Source: Lachnospiraceae bacterium
Lineage (GTDB): Bacteria; Bacillota; Clostridia; Lachnospirales; Lachnospiraceae
Direction of reading: 5' to 3'
Length of the DNA: 64,000 nt
Assembly: GCA_902363825.1 (NCBI GenBank)
Contig: CABJBK010000012.1
Location: 1-64,000, forward strand
Positions 7,319 through 16,042 of this stretch are shown here, piece after piece; the stretch's first letter is position 1; each line of letters starts with the position of its first letter. Under the pieces are notes generated by a model. The model worked only from the letters and a program-made list of their open reading frames with translations. It was not told the origin of the DNA and did no database searches. A program made the position numbers and the translations under genes.

Positions 7319-9466
7319 CTATTTTTGAAATTTCATGGTAAGCTGAATTCTCTGTTTCTTCACATCCACGCTCATGACCTGCACATCCACGATGTCCCCG
7401 ACGCTCACTGCCTCTAAGGGATGCTTGATGTAACGGTCACAGATCTGGGAAATATGCACCAGTCCGTCCTGATGCACGCCGATATCCACAAACGCCCCGA
7501 AATCGATCACGTTGCGCACGGTTCCTTTTAAGATCATGCCCGGCTTTAAGTCTTTGATCTCAAGCACGTCACTGCGCAGGATCGGCTTTGGCATATCCTC
7601 TCTCGGATCACGCGCCGGTTTTTCCAGTTCTTTTACAATATCTTTCAGTGTCAGTTCACCTACGCCAAGCTCCTCTGCAAGTTTGGGATAATCCGATATT
7701 TTTTTGCCGATGCCGGAAAGTTTTCTGTTTTTTACATCCTCCGTGGAAAATCCGAGCTTTTCCAAGAGTTTCTTTGCCGCCTCATAGGATTCCGGATGTA
7801 CGCCCGTCGCATCCAGCGGATTTTTTCCATCCGCGATGCGCAAAAATCCCGCGCACTGTTCATAGGCTTTCGGTCCAAGTTTTGCCACTTTTAAGAGCTC
7901 ACTGCGCGCCGCGAAACGTCCATTCTCCTCGCGGTAGGCAACGATGTTCTTGGCGATCACCTTGCTCACACCGGAAATATAGGACAGAAGCGATACGGAA
8001 GCCGTATTTAAGTCTACGCCGACTTTGTTTACGCAGCCTTCTACCACACCCTGAAGCGCTTCGCTTAATTTTTTCTGGTTCATATCATGCTGATACTGAC
8101 CGACACCGATGGATTTCGGATCGATCTTTACCAGCTCCGCGAGCGGATCCTGCAGTCGTCTTGCCATGGATGCCGCGCTTCTTTGTCCCACATCAAAATT
8201 CGGGAATTCTTCTGTTGCGAGCTTACTTGCGGAATAGACCGATGCTCCCGCCTCATTTACGATGATGTACTGCACTTTCTGCGGAATTTCTTTTAACAGT
8301 TCCACAATGATCTGCTCTGATTCGCGCGATGCGGTTCCGTTTCCAAGCGAGATCAGTGTGATCCCGTATTTTGCGATGAGTTTCTTTAACACCGCTTTCG
8401 CCTCTGCCACTTTATTCTGCGGCGCCGTCGGATAGATGACTGTGGTATCCAGGACTTTTCCGGTCTCGTCCACCACGGCAAGCTTGCACCCGGTACGGAA
8501 CGCAGGATCCCATCCAAGCACCACCTGATTCGCGATCGGCGGCTGCATCAGAAGCTGTTCGAGATTCTTGCCGAATACCCGGATTGCGCCATCTTCCGCG
8601 CGCTCAGTCAGGCTGCTTCTGATCTCACGCTCGATCGCCGGTGCGATCAGTCTGCTGTAACTGTCCGCGATCACTTCTTTTAATACACCGGATGTGACCG
8701 GGTTGTCCCTTTTTATTACTTTCCGCTCCAGATAGGAAAGGATACGATCCTCCGGTGCCTGCACCTTCACGGTGAGGATCTTTTCATTCTCCCCACGGTT
8801 GAGTGCAAGGATGCGGTGTCCCGCCAGTTTCGCAATCCCCTCTTCAAATTCATAATACATCTCATAGACCGACTCCGCCTCTTTGTCCTTTGCCGAAGAT
8901 ACGATCTTTCCCTCTTTTACCGTCATTTCCCGGATACGGATACGGTAATCCGCTTCGTCCGAGATCTGTTCGGCAAGAATATCTTTCGCGCCGGTGATCG
9001 CGTCTTCTGCTGTATTTACTTCTTTTTCCGGATCTATGTATTTTTCCGCCTCTGTGGCAAGCGGTGTCTTTGACATCTGAAGCCAGATCAGATCCGCAAG
9101 CGGCTGCAATCCTTTTTCTCTCGCGATGATCGCTCTGGTACGGCGCTTCGGACGATATGGGCGATACAGATCATCCACTACAACCATGGTTTCCGCCGCA
9201 AGGATCTGTGTCTTTAATTCTGCGGTCAGTTTTCCCTGTTCCTCAATGCTGGATAAAACCTGTTCCTTTTTCTCCTCCAGATTTCTCAGATAGGTCAGGC
9301 GTTCTGCCAGACTGCGAAGCACCTCGTCGTTTAAGGCTCCTGTCGCTTCTTTCCGGTATCTGGCAATGAACGGGATCGTATTTCCCTCATCGATCAGTTT
9401 TACCGCAGCCTCCGCCTGTTTCTTCCGGATCTGCAGTTCTTCTGCAAGTTTTGCTGTAATGTCCAT
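7319..9466 (-). CDS. tex: Tex-family S1 RNA-binding protein
   Basis: Cytoplasmic nucleic-acid-binding protein linked to transcription and stress fitness. 715 residues. The N-terminal Tex helices contain EGNTIPFIARYRKEATGAL near residue 30, the YqgF-like RNase H domain is central (LGWDPAFRTGCKLAVVDE), helix-hairpin-helix motifs follow, and a C-terminal S1 domain holds GTVRNVIDFGAFVDIG. I chose the ATG at 9466, preceded by AGGAAAGA; an upstream frame to 9526 lacks a ribosome site. Confidence 0.95.
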   Translation of the reverse strand: MDITAKLAEELQIRKKQAEAAVKLIDEGNTIPFIARYRKEATGALNDEVLRSLAERLTYLRNLEEKKEQVLSSIEEQGKLTAELKTQILAAETMVVVDDLYRPYRPKRRTRAIIAREKGLQPLADLIWLQMSKTPLATEAEKYIDPEKEVNTAEDAITGAKDILAEQISDEADYRIRIREMTVKEGKIVSSAKDKEAESVYEMYYEFEEGIAKLAGHRILALNRGENEKILTVKVQAPEDRILSYLERKVIKRDNPVTSGVLKEVIADSYSRLIAPAIEREIRSSLTERAEDGAIRVFGKNLEQLLMQPPIANQVVLGWDPAFRTGCKLAVVDETGKVLDTTVIYPTAPQNKVAEAKAVLKKLIAKYGITLISLGNGTASRESEQIIVELLKEIPQKVQYIIVNEAGASVYSASKLATEEFPNFDVGQRSAASMARRLQDPLAELVKIDPKSIGVGQYQHDMNQKKLSEALQGVVEGCVNKVGVDLNTASVSLLSYISGVSKVIAKNIVAYREENGRFAARSELLKVAKLGPKAYEQCAGFLRIADGKNPLDATGVHPESYEAAKKLLEKLGFSTEDVKNRKLSGIGKKISDYPKLAEELGVGELTLKDIVKELEKPARDPREDMPKPILRSDVLEIKDLKPGMILKGTVRNVIDFGAFVDIGVHQDGLVHISQICDRYIKHPLEAVSVGDIVDVQVMSVDVKKQRIQLTMKFQK

Positions 9467-9603
9467 GTCTCTTTCCTCATTTCTTTCTGATAGCCATATT
9501 ATACCCCGAAGCGTTCCGCGAAACAAGGAAACGTTTACTTTTCATCCGCGTCATGGTAAAATAAGAGAAATTTTAATTCTTGGGATTTTAAGGAGAAATT
9601 TTT

Positions 9604-9927
9604 ATGAATTCTGACAAAAGTTCTTCCACCATGGCGTTCGCATCGGTTGCCTTTGGCATCATCTCGATCATCGCAAGCTGTTTTGGCACTTCTCTGATCT
9701 TTGGTTCGATCGGGCTTATCCTGGCGCTGCTCTCAAGAGGCGGCAGCAATGCCTATCCGAAAAACACCGTGGCGGGACTTATTTTAAACGCGATCGGCAT
9801 TTTCATCGGCGCTATGATGATCTTAATCAGCATCATCACGATCGCAAGTTTTGGAAGTATCGACAATTTTATGAACGCGGCCGAAAAATATCTGGATCAC
9901 TATTATTCCACGCTCGGCTCCATGTAA
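9604..9927 (+). CDS. small integral membrane protein, DUF4190-like
   Basis: 107 residues with two hydrophobic segments (about 10-40 and 60-88) separated by a short Gly/Ser/Asn loop containing SRGGSNAYPKNTVAGL, the layout of DUF4190-type proteins. An AAGGAGAAA ribosome site lies upstream. It stands alone between tex and the convergent ridA and ends in a shared terminator. No function can be read from the sequence. Confidence 0.75.
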   Translation: MNSDKSSSTMAFASVAFGIISIIASCFGTSLIFGSIGLILALLSRGGSNAYPKNTVAGLILNAIGIFIGAMMILISIITIASFGSIDNFMNAAEKYLDHYYSTLGSM

Positions 9928-9975
9928 AAAACGGACAGTTACACATCTTCTTTCGTGTGACTGCCCGTCTTTTTT
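9926..9975. terminator. bidirectional terminator between the 107-aa gene and ridA
   Basis: Stem roughly ACGGACAGTTACAC / GTGTGACTGCCCGT with a T run on the plus side and an A run on the other, so it can serve both convergent genes. Confidence 0.8.
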
Positions 9976-9993
9976 CTTCTTATATTAATCGTT

Positions 9994-10368
9994 TTATTTT
10001 ATCGCGATCGCTTCGATCTCAAGCATAACGTCTTTCGGAAGACGCGCAACTTCCACACAGCTTCTGGATGGGAAATCGCTGGTAAAGAATGTCTTATACA
10101 CTTCATTGATGGTTCCGAAATCATTCATCTCTTTAATGAATACGGTTGTCTTTACCACATTGTCCATGTTGGTTCCTGCTGCCAAAAGCAGATTGGAAAG
10201 GTTTGTCAGTGCCTGCTTTGCCTGTGCCTCGGATCCTTCCGGGATCTCTCCGGTCTCCGGTACAACCGGGATGATGCCGGATGTGTATACCATTCCATTT
10301 ACTTCGATTGCCTGTGAATACGGTCCGATCGCTGCCGGAGCCTTTGGTGTACTGATTACTTTCTTCAT
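9994..10368 (-). CDS. ridA: RidA family reactive intermediate/imine deaminase
   Basis: Hydrolyses reactive 2-aminoacrylate-type enamines and imines released by PLP enzymes. 124 residues, full length for the Rid trimer subunit. It begins MKKVISTPKAPAAIGPYSQA, and the Arg-containing SRSCVEVARLPKDVMLEIEAIA close is the Rid signature; that Arg binds substrate carboxylate. Last gene of the thioesterase-cvfB-ridA run. Confidence 0.95.
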   Translation of the reverse strand: MKKVISTPKAPAAIGPYSQAIEVNGMVYTSGIIPVVPETGEIPEGSEAQAKQALTNLSNLLLAAGTNMDNVVKTTVFIKEMNDFGTINEVYKTFFTSDFPSRSCVEVARLPKDVMLEIEAIAIK

Positions 10369-10422
10369 GCTGATATCCTTCTTTCTTTTATTTTATATGC
10401 GGACCGCTGTCCGCTTACTGCC

Positions 10423-11262
10423 TTATTTCACTTTGCGGATCGCATGCTCCGTGATCTCTACCCTGCGTTCCTTATAGAGTCTTCCGACTGCGCGCTTAAA
10501 CGCGTTTTTGCTGAGTCCGGTCTCACGTTTTATCACTTCCGGTGATGCCTTATCCGAAAACGGCAATACACCGGCGTATTCCTCAATGACCTTCATCACT
10601 TTCTCTGCGTCCGCGTCCATCTGGATATATGCTTTTTCCCGCAGGGTCAGATCCAGTTTGCCGTCTTCTTTGACATGCGTAACCTTTGCCGTGATGACAT
10701 CTCCGATGCGGAGAAAACTGTGATCCTCATAATTCGGAAGCATTGCCGAATATTTGTCATCCACTGCCACAAATGTTCCGAAATTGTCGCTGAATTCGTA
10801 GACACGTCCCTCTACCGTGTCATCCTTTTTATACGGAGAGTCCAGGGACAGCAGATCATAGATCCCTTTCATGCTCGCGCAGAGTCTGTGGCTCTTGTCG
10901 ATATAGAGTGTGACTAATATTTCATCGCCCTCTCCCACTTTCTGGGTCATTTCTTTATATGGAAGAAACAGATCTTTTTCAAGTCCCCAGTCCAAAAACG
11001 CGCCGATCTTTCCGACCTGTCCCACTTTTAATACCGCAAGACCACCGAGCGTAAGCTTCGGCTCTGTCAGCGTGGAGATCAGTCTGTCTTTGGAATCCTT
11101 ATATAAAAACACGGTCAGTTCATCACCGATGCGGATCCCTTCCGGCACCTGCTTTTTCGGAAGCAGGACTCTCGTCTCGTCATCCTCCCGCTCCGCCAGA
11201 TAGATCCCGAAATCTACTTTTTTTACAACCTGTAATTTCTGCTTTTCGCCCAGTTTTAACAC
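10423..11262 (-). CDS. cvfB: CvfB-type S1 RNA-binding protein
   Basis: 279 residues. Two S1-like repeats (about residues 1-65 and 70-135) are followed by a third S1 segment around VEGRVYEFSDNFGTFVAVDD and a C-terminal winged helix (FSDKASPEVIKRETGLSKNA). This is the CvfB/YitL architecture, known in staphylococci as a post-transcriptional virulence regulator. The start overlaps the thioesterase stop by 7 bases. Confidence 0.9.
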   Translation of the reverse strand: MLKLGEKQKLQVVKKVDFGIYLAEREDDETRVLLPKKQVPEGIRIGDELTVFLYKDSKDRLISTLTEPKLTLGGLAVLKVGQVGKIGAFLDWGLEKDLFLPYKEMTQKVGEGDEILVTLYIDKSHRLCASMKGIYDLLSLDSPYKKDDTVEGRVYEFSDNFGTFVAVDDKYSAMLPNYEDHSFLRIGDVITAKVTHVKEDGKLDLTLREKAYIQMDADAEKVMKVIEEYAGVLPFSDKASPEVIKRETGLSKNAFKRAVGRLYKERRVEITEHAIRKVK

Positions 11263-11987
11263 GTCTGGCTCTCCTTTCCCTGCTCTGTCTGAAATTCGAT
11301 GACCGCATACGGTTTTCCCGTCTCATCGCAAAGCGCAACCACGGTCTTATCTTTCATCTTTTTCGCCTGTGGATAGATCATATCCCCGAGCACCGCCGCC
11401 TTGCGGTAATCCACGCGCACTTCCCGCACACGCTCTTTCTCGGTGAGATATTCTTCTGCCATCAGGATATATTTTTCATTATTTACATGATGATTGGTGT
11501 CAATGTGGAATTTCTGCACCGCAAACGGTTCGCCCGCATCCATTTCTTCCGGCAGACGGATCTTGCGCTCCGCAGTTTCCATCGGGTACTGCTCCTCAAA
11601 CACATATGCCTTTAACATCTCCTCGGACACACGCTTTGGTCTTCCGCTGTCCGTATCAAGAAAGATCCAGACGGAATTGGCGTACGCTACAACCTCGCCC
11701 TTTTCATCCTCGATCGTAAAATTACGGTAGCCGTAAAAGCTCTTGAACGCATACGGCCAGGTGCTTACCGTGATCTCCTCGCCCATTTTCGGATAGCGTT
11801 TTATGACGATCTGCCAGGAGGAAAGCAGCCATGCCTCATGATGCTCTTTTAAATACTCCACGCCGATCCGAAGATCCTCCGACTGAAATGTACAGCAGTC
11901 CTGCAGATAATTCACCAGCGCCGGAAGCGTGATCTCTGCTTTCGCGTTACATTCACTGTATCTTACCCTGCTTTTAAATTGATACAT
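11256..11987 (-). CDS. acyl-ACP thioesterase
   Basis: Releases fatty acids from acyl carrier protein in the cytoplasm. 243 residues forming a double hotdog: the first half has RYSECNAKAEITLPALVNY and the second the catalytic-region motif DTNHHVNNEKYI. I chose the ATG at 11987 because AGGAAC lies 8 bases upstream and the 48 in-frame codons before it cover the hairpin array. It heads a run with cvfB and ridA. Confidence 0.9.
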   Translation of the reverse strand: MYQFKSRVRYSECNAKAEITLPALVNYLQDCCTFQSEDLRIGVEYLKEHHEAWLLSSWQIVIKRYPKMGEEITVSTWPYAFKSFYGYRNFTIEDEKGEVVAYANSVWIFLDTDSGRPKRVSEEMLKAYVFEEQYPMETAERKIRLPEEMDAGEPFAVQKFHIDTNHHVNNEKYILMAEEYLTEKERVREVRVDYRKAAVLGDMIYPQAKKMKDKTVVALCDETGKPYAVIEFQTEQGKESQTC

Positions 11988-12017
11988 CTTTTTCGTTCCT
12001 TTCCCTGATAACAGAGA

Positions 12018-12258
12018 CGGGATGCGTTCCGCATCCCGCTTAAGATTAGCGGTCGTCAAATGGACGCTCGTGCAAGCACGGCGTCCATTTTCCTCGTCGC
12101 CATTAAAATAAAGTGTGCGCTTACCGCACACTTTCGCGCGCGAGCGGTATGTTCAACATAAACTTCATCTCCGCGAGCTGCGCATCCCCGCGGAGCGTTT
12201 TTGAATCATAGGAAGGAATTTCCTATGATTCAAAAAAAGTACCACTCGCGTGGTACTT
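12018..12258. repeat. array of six consecutive stem-loops
   Basis: Between tRNA-Gln and the thioesterase gene lie six inverted repeats: 12018-12038 (9 bp, TTC loop), 12058-12090 (about 15 bp with a bulge), 12110-12134 (10 bp), 12169-12195 (7 bp), 12198-12236 (17 bp perfect, 5-base loop) and 12237-12258 (9 bp). The stems differ in sequence, so this is not a CRISPR. The last is the tRNA terminator. A perfect palindrome TATGTTcAACATA lies at 12149-12161. Confidence 0.85.
12232..12258 (-). terminator. terminator of tRNA-Gln
   Basis: Minus-strand stem AAGTACCAC / GTGGTACTT with a GCGA loop, followed by an unbroken run of T, 11 bases after the tRNA-Gln end. Confidence 0.85.
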
Positions 12259-12269
12259 CTAACAAGTAG

Positions 12270-12341
12270 CTGGCCCACCAGGATTCGAACCTGGAAATGA
12301 CGGAGTCAGAGTCCGTTGCCTTACCATTTGGCGATGGGCCA
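12270..12341 (-). tRNA. tRNA-Gln (anticodon CTG)
   Basis: 72-base tRNA. The acceptor stem TGGCCCA/TGGGCCA is perfect, with the U1-A72 pair usual for Gln tRNA; anticodon loop CTCTGAC gives CTG; T arm GGTTCGAATCC. Discriminator G, CCA not encoded. Confidence 0.95.
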
Positions 12342-12384
12342 TCAGGTTGTCTGCGCTGTTTGTTTTGCGCTGTCAACAATGGAT

Positions 12385-12413
12385 ATTATACGTACCTATT
12401 TGAGAAATGTCAA
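12385..12413 (-). promoter_or_regulatory. promoter of tRNA-Gln
   Basis: Minus-strand TTGACA, 17 bases, TATAAT: a perfect consensus sigma-A promoter about 45 bases upstream of the tRNA. Confidence 0.9.
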
Positions 12414-12421
12414 CACTTTTT

Positions 12422-13072
12422 TTAAAAAATTTTCAGTTTCTTATCCATGAAGGCATATTCCACTGTTTCACCCCAGGAAATTCCCGCCTTTCCATTGGTT
12501 CCCTCCATCAGTGCTTTCTCGATCTGTTCCTTTTTTTCTGCCGGAACCATTGCCGTGATCCGAACCGCATCGGTATACTCGGTATCCAGTATGGAGATCT
12601 CCTCCTGCGCGAACAGATACTGGATCTTGCCGATCCCGTTATAATCGGTGTCGATCACGAGCCGGCTTCCTTTTCGTTTTTCAACGATCTGACTGTTTGA
12701 AAGCCCTTCCTTGACCGCCTGCTGATACGCCCGCACCAGTCCGCCGGTTCCAAGCAGTGTTCCGCCGAAATAACGTGTCACCACCACCGCCACATTGTGG
12801 AGTTCTTCTTTTAGCAGCACATCCAACATCGGGCGTCCCGCTGTTCCGCTCGGTTCTCCGTCATCCGAACAGCGCACCAGTTCATTCTTTTCCCCGATCA
12901 CATACGCAAAGCAGTTGTGTCTCGCATCCCAGTATTTCTTTTTCATTTCCGCAAGAAATGCCGTCACTTCCTCTTCCGATCCGACCGGCCGTACCGTTGC
13001 GATGAACCTCGATTTTTTCTCTTCGATCTCGCCGCTTCCGCCCTCATATACGATCTTATATCCTTCGCTCAT
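12422..13072 (-). CDS. yigZ: YigZ/IMPACT family protein
   Basis: 216 residues with the N-terminal UPF0029/Impact domain: KKSRFIATV near 19-27, YWDARHNCFAYVIG, CSDDGEPSGTAGRPML and VVVTRYFGGTLLGTGGLVRAY, all family signatures. A C-terminal DUF1949 ferredoxin-like domain follows. Known homologues bind ribosomes or nucleic acid; the exact role is unclear. Divergent from the penicillin-binding protein. Confidence 0.95.
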   Translation of the reverse strand: MSEGYKIVYEGGSGEIEEKKSRFIATVRPVGSEEEVTAFLAEMKKKYWDARHNCFAYVIGEKNELVRCSDDGEPSGTAGRPMLDVLLKEELHNVAVVVTRYFGGTLLGTGGLVRAYQQAVKEGLSNSQIVEKRKGSRLVIDTDYNGIGKIQYLFAQEEISILDTEYTDAVRITAMVPAEKKEQIEKALMEGTNGKAGISWGETVEYAFMDKKLKIF

Positions 13073-13113
13073 AAAACGTCTCCTGCCGCCTCTTTTTTTG
13101 TTTTCTTCTTTCT

Positions 13114-13142
13114 ATATTAACATGGCAAAAATGGTTATTCAA
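13114..13142 (-). promoter_or_regulatory. promoter of yigZ
   Basis: Minus-strand TTGAAT, 17 bases, TAATAT, about 40 bases before the yigZ start. The -35 lies between two copies of a 13-base direct repeat. Confidence 0.6.
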
Positions 13143-13157
13143 TCCAAAAATGGTTAT
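13126..13157. repeat. two 13-base direct repeats in the yigZ-PBP intergenic region
   Basis: CAAAAATGGTTAT occurs at 13126-13138 and again at 13145-13157, 19 bases apart start to start. The first copy spans the spacer of the yigZ promoter. The arrangement looks like a tandem operator, but no regulator is evident. Confidence 0.6.
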
Positions 13158-13206
13158 GCTATGTATAAATCCGGTCACTTTTCGCTTTATTAACCGTGAC
13201 AAATTT

Positions 13207-13214
13207 GCTATAAT
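13207..13214 (+). promoter_or_regulatory. extended -10 promoter of the PBP gene
   Basis: TGCTATAAT is a perfect -10 with the TGn extension, 49 bases before the start codon. There is no good -35 at 17 bases, as is common for extended -10 promoters. Confidence 0.6.
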
Positions 13215-13262
13215 AGTGAAATAATGTTTTTATAAGATTGCCATAAAAAAGGAGGCTCACTT

Positions 13263-15932
13263 ATGAATTATGGAAGAAAAAGTACTGCAAAGAAAGAAAA
13301 AGAGCTTCTTTCCAAGGGTACCATGATTCGTAAAAAGTTTACCGTCATATTTGCGAAAACACTTCTGGTGTGTCTGATCGCTTTCACCGTGGTTGGCGGC
13401 TGTGCCGGATATGGTGTGTACAAGGGCATTGTGGATTCCGTCCCTGACATCCATGATATTGACGCTACTCCGACCGGATATCTTTCCACCGTATTGGATA
13501 ACCAGGGAAATGAGACAGCAACTCTGGTCGCATCCGGTTCCAACCGTGTCTATGTGACGATCGACGAGATACCGCTCGATCTGCAGCATGCTTTTGTTGC
13601 GATCGAAGACGCGCGCTTTTACGAACACAATGGTATTGATATAACCGGTATCGTCCGTGCCGGGATCACCGGTATCACTTCCGGCCGATTCTCGCAGGGT
13701 GCCAGTACCATTACCCAGCAGTTATTAAAAAATAATGTTTTTACCGACTGGACCAGCGAAAGTTCTTTCGCGGATAAAATGGAACGTAAGATCCAGGAAC
13801 AGTATCTCGCCATTCAGCTTGAAAAAGTGGAGGACAAGGACTGGATCCTGGAAAATTACTTAAATACCATAAACCTCGGTCAGAACACCTTAGGCGTTCA
13901 GGCCGCATCCCAGCGTTATTTTAATAAGGATGTGTCCGAGCTTACTCTGTCCGAATGCGCTGTGATCGCCGGGATCACGCAGAACCCTTCGCGTTATAAC
14001 CCGGTCAGCAACCCGGATGCCAATGCGGAGCGCCGCACCAAGGTTTTAAACAACATGCTCGATCAGGGATACATTGACCAGGCTGCTTATGATACGGCAA
14101 TGGCGGACAATGTATACGACCGCATCCAGATCGTAGACTCCGAGACTGCTTCCGACAATATCAACTCCTACTTTGTAGATGCTCTGACAGAGCAGGTGAT
14201 CGATGATCTGATGGAAGTCAAGGGCTATACGGAGACACAGGCGTACAAAGCGCTCTACGAGGGCGGTCTTACGATCTACTCCACACAGGATCCGTCCATC
14301 CAGCAGATCTGTGACGAGGAAGTAAACAACACCGATAATTACGGCAGTGAAACGAAATACTCCTGCTCCTATCGTCTGACCATCCAGAAAGCGGACGGCA
14401 CTTATCAGAACTACAGCGAGCAGACCATGTTAAGCTATTATCAGGGCAAAAACAGCAAGTACAACATTGACTTTGACTCGAAAGAAGCTGTGGACGCTGC
14501 GATCGAGCAGTACAAGGCGGATATCATGGAAGATGGCGACATGATCGTACCGAACGGAGAATCCATCACCTACACCATGCAGCCGCAGGCTTCGATGACT
14601 GTGATCGACCAGTCTACCGGCGAAGTAAAAGCCATTGTCGGCGGAAGAGGTGACAAAACCGCGAACAAGACCTTAAACCGTGCTACCGATACCAAACGTC
14701 AGCCCGGTTCTACGTTCAAGATCCTGTCCGCTTACGCCCCTGCACTGGACATTGGAGGCATGACGCTCGCATCCGTTCAGGATGACGCGCCGTATACTTA
14801 TTCCAATGCAGCGCACACACCGGTCAATAACTACGATAAATCTTACCGTGGTTTCACCACGATCCGGGAAGGTATCACCTACTCGATCAATATCGTCGCA
14901 GTAAAGACCCTGACGGATATCGGTGTGGACATCGGTTATGAATATCTTCAAAATTTTGGTTTTTCCACACTCTGTGATTCCGACCGCACACAGGCGCTCG
15001 CGCTCGGCGGTATCACAAACGGTGTGACCAACCTGGAACTGACCGCGGCTTACGCAACGATCGCAAACGGCGGTACTTACACCAAACCACGTTTTTATAC
15101 CAAGATCTTAGATCATGACGGCAATGTGCTGATCGACAACACGCCGCAGACACATACTGTTTTAAAGGAAACTACCGCATGGCTTCTGACCAACGCCATG
15201 GAGGATGTTCTGACAAACGGAACCGGTCGTCCGGCACATTTTAACGGAATACCGCAGGCCGGTAAATCCGGTACGACTTCGAGTGACCGTGATGCTTTAT
15301 TTGCCGGATATACGCCTTATTATACCTGCGTGGTATGGGGCGGCTACGATGACAACGCCGAGCTTTCCTACACCACCTATCCGAAAACCCTCTGGAAATC
15401 CGTTATGGGACGGATCCATGAGAATCTGGACTATAAGGATTTTGATAAGCCGGACGGCATTACAACCGCGACGGTCTGCAAGAAATCCGGAAAACTCGCC
15501 GTTGCCGGTCTGTGTGACAGTGATCCGCGTGGCAGTATGGTCGAATCCGAATATTTTGCTTCCGGAACGGTACCGAAAGATTACTGCGATCACCATGTAC
15601 GTGTAACGATCGACCTGTCTACCGGCGGCATTGCCACAGATACCTGTCCAGAAGAACTGCGCTCCTCGAATGTATATATTACCGGTGGAAGCGCCGGCAC
15701 ACAGGACGCGCCGTATCTTTTGACAGATGATCTGGCAAACAGTCTGAATGCTGCCGGAAGTGAAGATCCAAACGCTCCGACAACCGGAGGCGCCGGTGAC
15801 ACTTCTCCTGATGCAGGCGCCGCCGCACCGACGGGCGATGTACCGGCCGCGGAAACTCCGGCAGAAACTCCTCCGGAAACACCTCAGGATGTCCAGCCAG
15901 AACAGCAGGCTGCGGACCCGGCTGCACAGTAG
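13263..15932 (+). CDS. class A penicillin-binding protein (transglycosylase/transpeptidase)
   Basis: Bifunctional peptidoglycan synthase of 889 residues anchored by one membrane segment (about 25-50). GT51 domain: EDARFYEHNG near 114 with the catalytic Glu, then GASTITQQLLKN. Transpeptidase domain: STFK near 483, SIN near 541 and KSGT near 667. The last 60 residues are a Pro/Ala/Glu/Thr-rich tail, a likely disordered wall-spanning segment. AAAGGAGG precedes the ATG. Single-gene unit closed by the terminator at 16004. Confidence 0.95.
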   Translation: MNYGRKSTAKKEKELLSKGTMIRKKFTVIFAKTLLVCLIAFTVVGGCAGYGVYKGIVDSVPDIHDIDATPTGYLSTVLDNQGNETATLVASGSNRVYVTIDEIPLDLQHAFVAIEDARFYEHNGIDITGIVRAGITGITSGRFSQGASTITQQLLKNNVFTDWTSESSFADKMERKIQEQYLAIQLEKVEDKDWILENYLNTINLGQNTLGVQAASQRYFNKDVSELTLSECAVIAGITQNPSRYNPVSNPDANAERRTKVLNNMLDQGYIDQAAYDTAMADNVYDRIQIVDSETASDNINSYFVDALTEQVIDDLMEVKGYTETQAYKALYEGGLTIYSTQDPSIQQICDEEVNNTDNYGSETKYSCSYRLTIQKADGTYQNYSEQTMLSYYQGKNSKYNIDFDSKEAVDAAIEQYKADIMEDGDMIVPNGESITYTMQPQASMTVIDQSTGEVKAIVGGRGDKTANKTLNRATDTKRQPGSTFKILSAYAPALDIGGMTLASVQDDAPYTYSNAAHTPVNNYDKSYRGFTTIREGITYSINIVAVKTLTDIGVDIGYEYLQNFGFSTLCDSDRTQALALGGITNGVTNLELTAAYATIANGGTYTKPRFYTKILDHDGNVLIDNTPQTHTVLKETTAWLLTNAMEDVLTNGTGRPAHFNGIPQAGKSGTTSSDRDALFAGYTPYYTCVVWGGYDDNAELSYTTYPKTLWKSVMGRIHENLDYKDFDKPDGITTATVCKKSGKLAVAGLCDSDPRGSMVESEYFASGTVPKDYCDHHVRVTIDLSTGGIATDTCPEELRSSNVYITGGSAGTQDAPYLLTDDLANSLNAAGSEDPNAPTTGGAGDTSPDAGAAAPTGDVPAAETPAETPPETPQDVQPEQQAADPAAQ

Positions 15933-16003
15933 ATGATCTGTAGCGGGGAAATGAAGCAGCACGGTTATATATAGGCCAAGGGCTTCACAGCCCGTATCCT
16001 CAA

Positions 16004-16038
16004 ACAAGCCACAGAGGATTATTTCCTCCGTGGCTTGT
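16004..16038. terminator. bidirectional terminator between PBP and hsdR
   Basis: Stem ACAAGCCAC / GTGGCTTGT extended by GAGGA / TCCTC, lying between the convergent ends of the PBP gene and hsdR. The trailing T runs are weak on both sides. Confidence 0.7.
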
Positions 16039-16042
16039 TGTA

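Noticed and set aside
12018..12258. Hairpin array as a CRISPR array
   Set aside because: The stems have different sequences and lengths and no equal-sized spacers; no cas genes in the window.
15297..16007. 236-codon minus-strand ORF opposite the PBP tail
   Set aside because: Overlaps a well-supported PBP gene and its terminator; no homology-like features.
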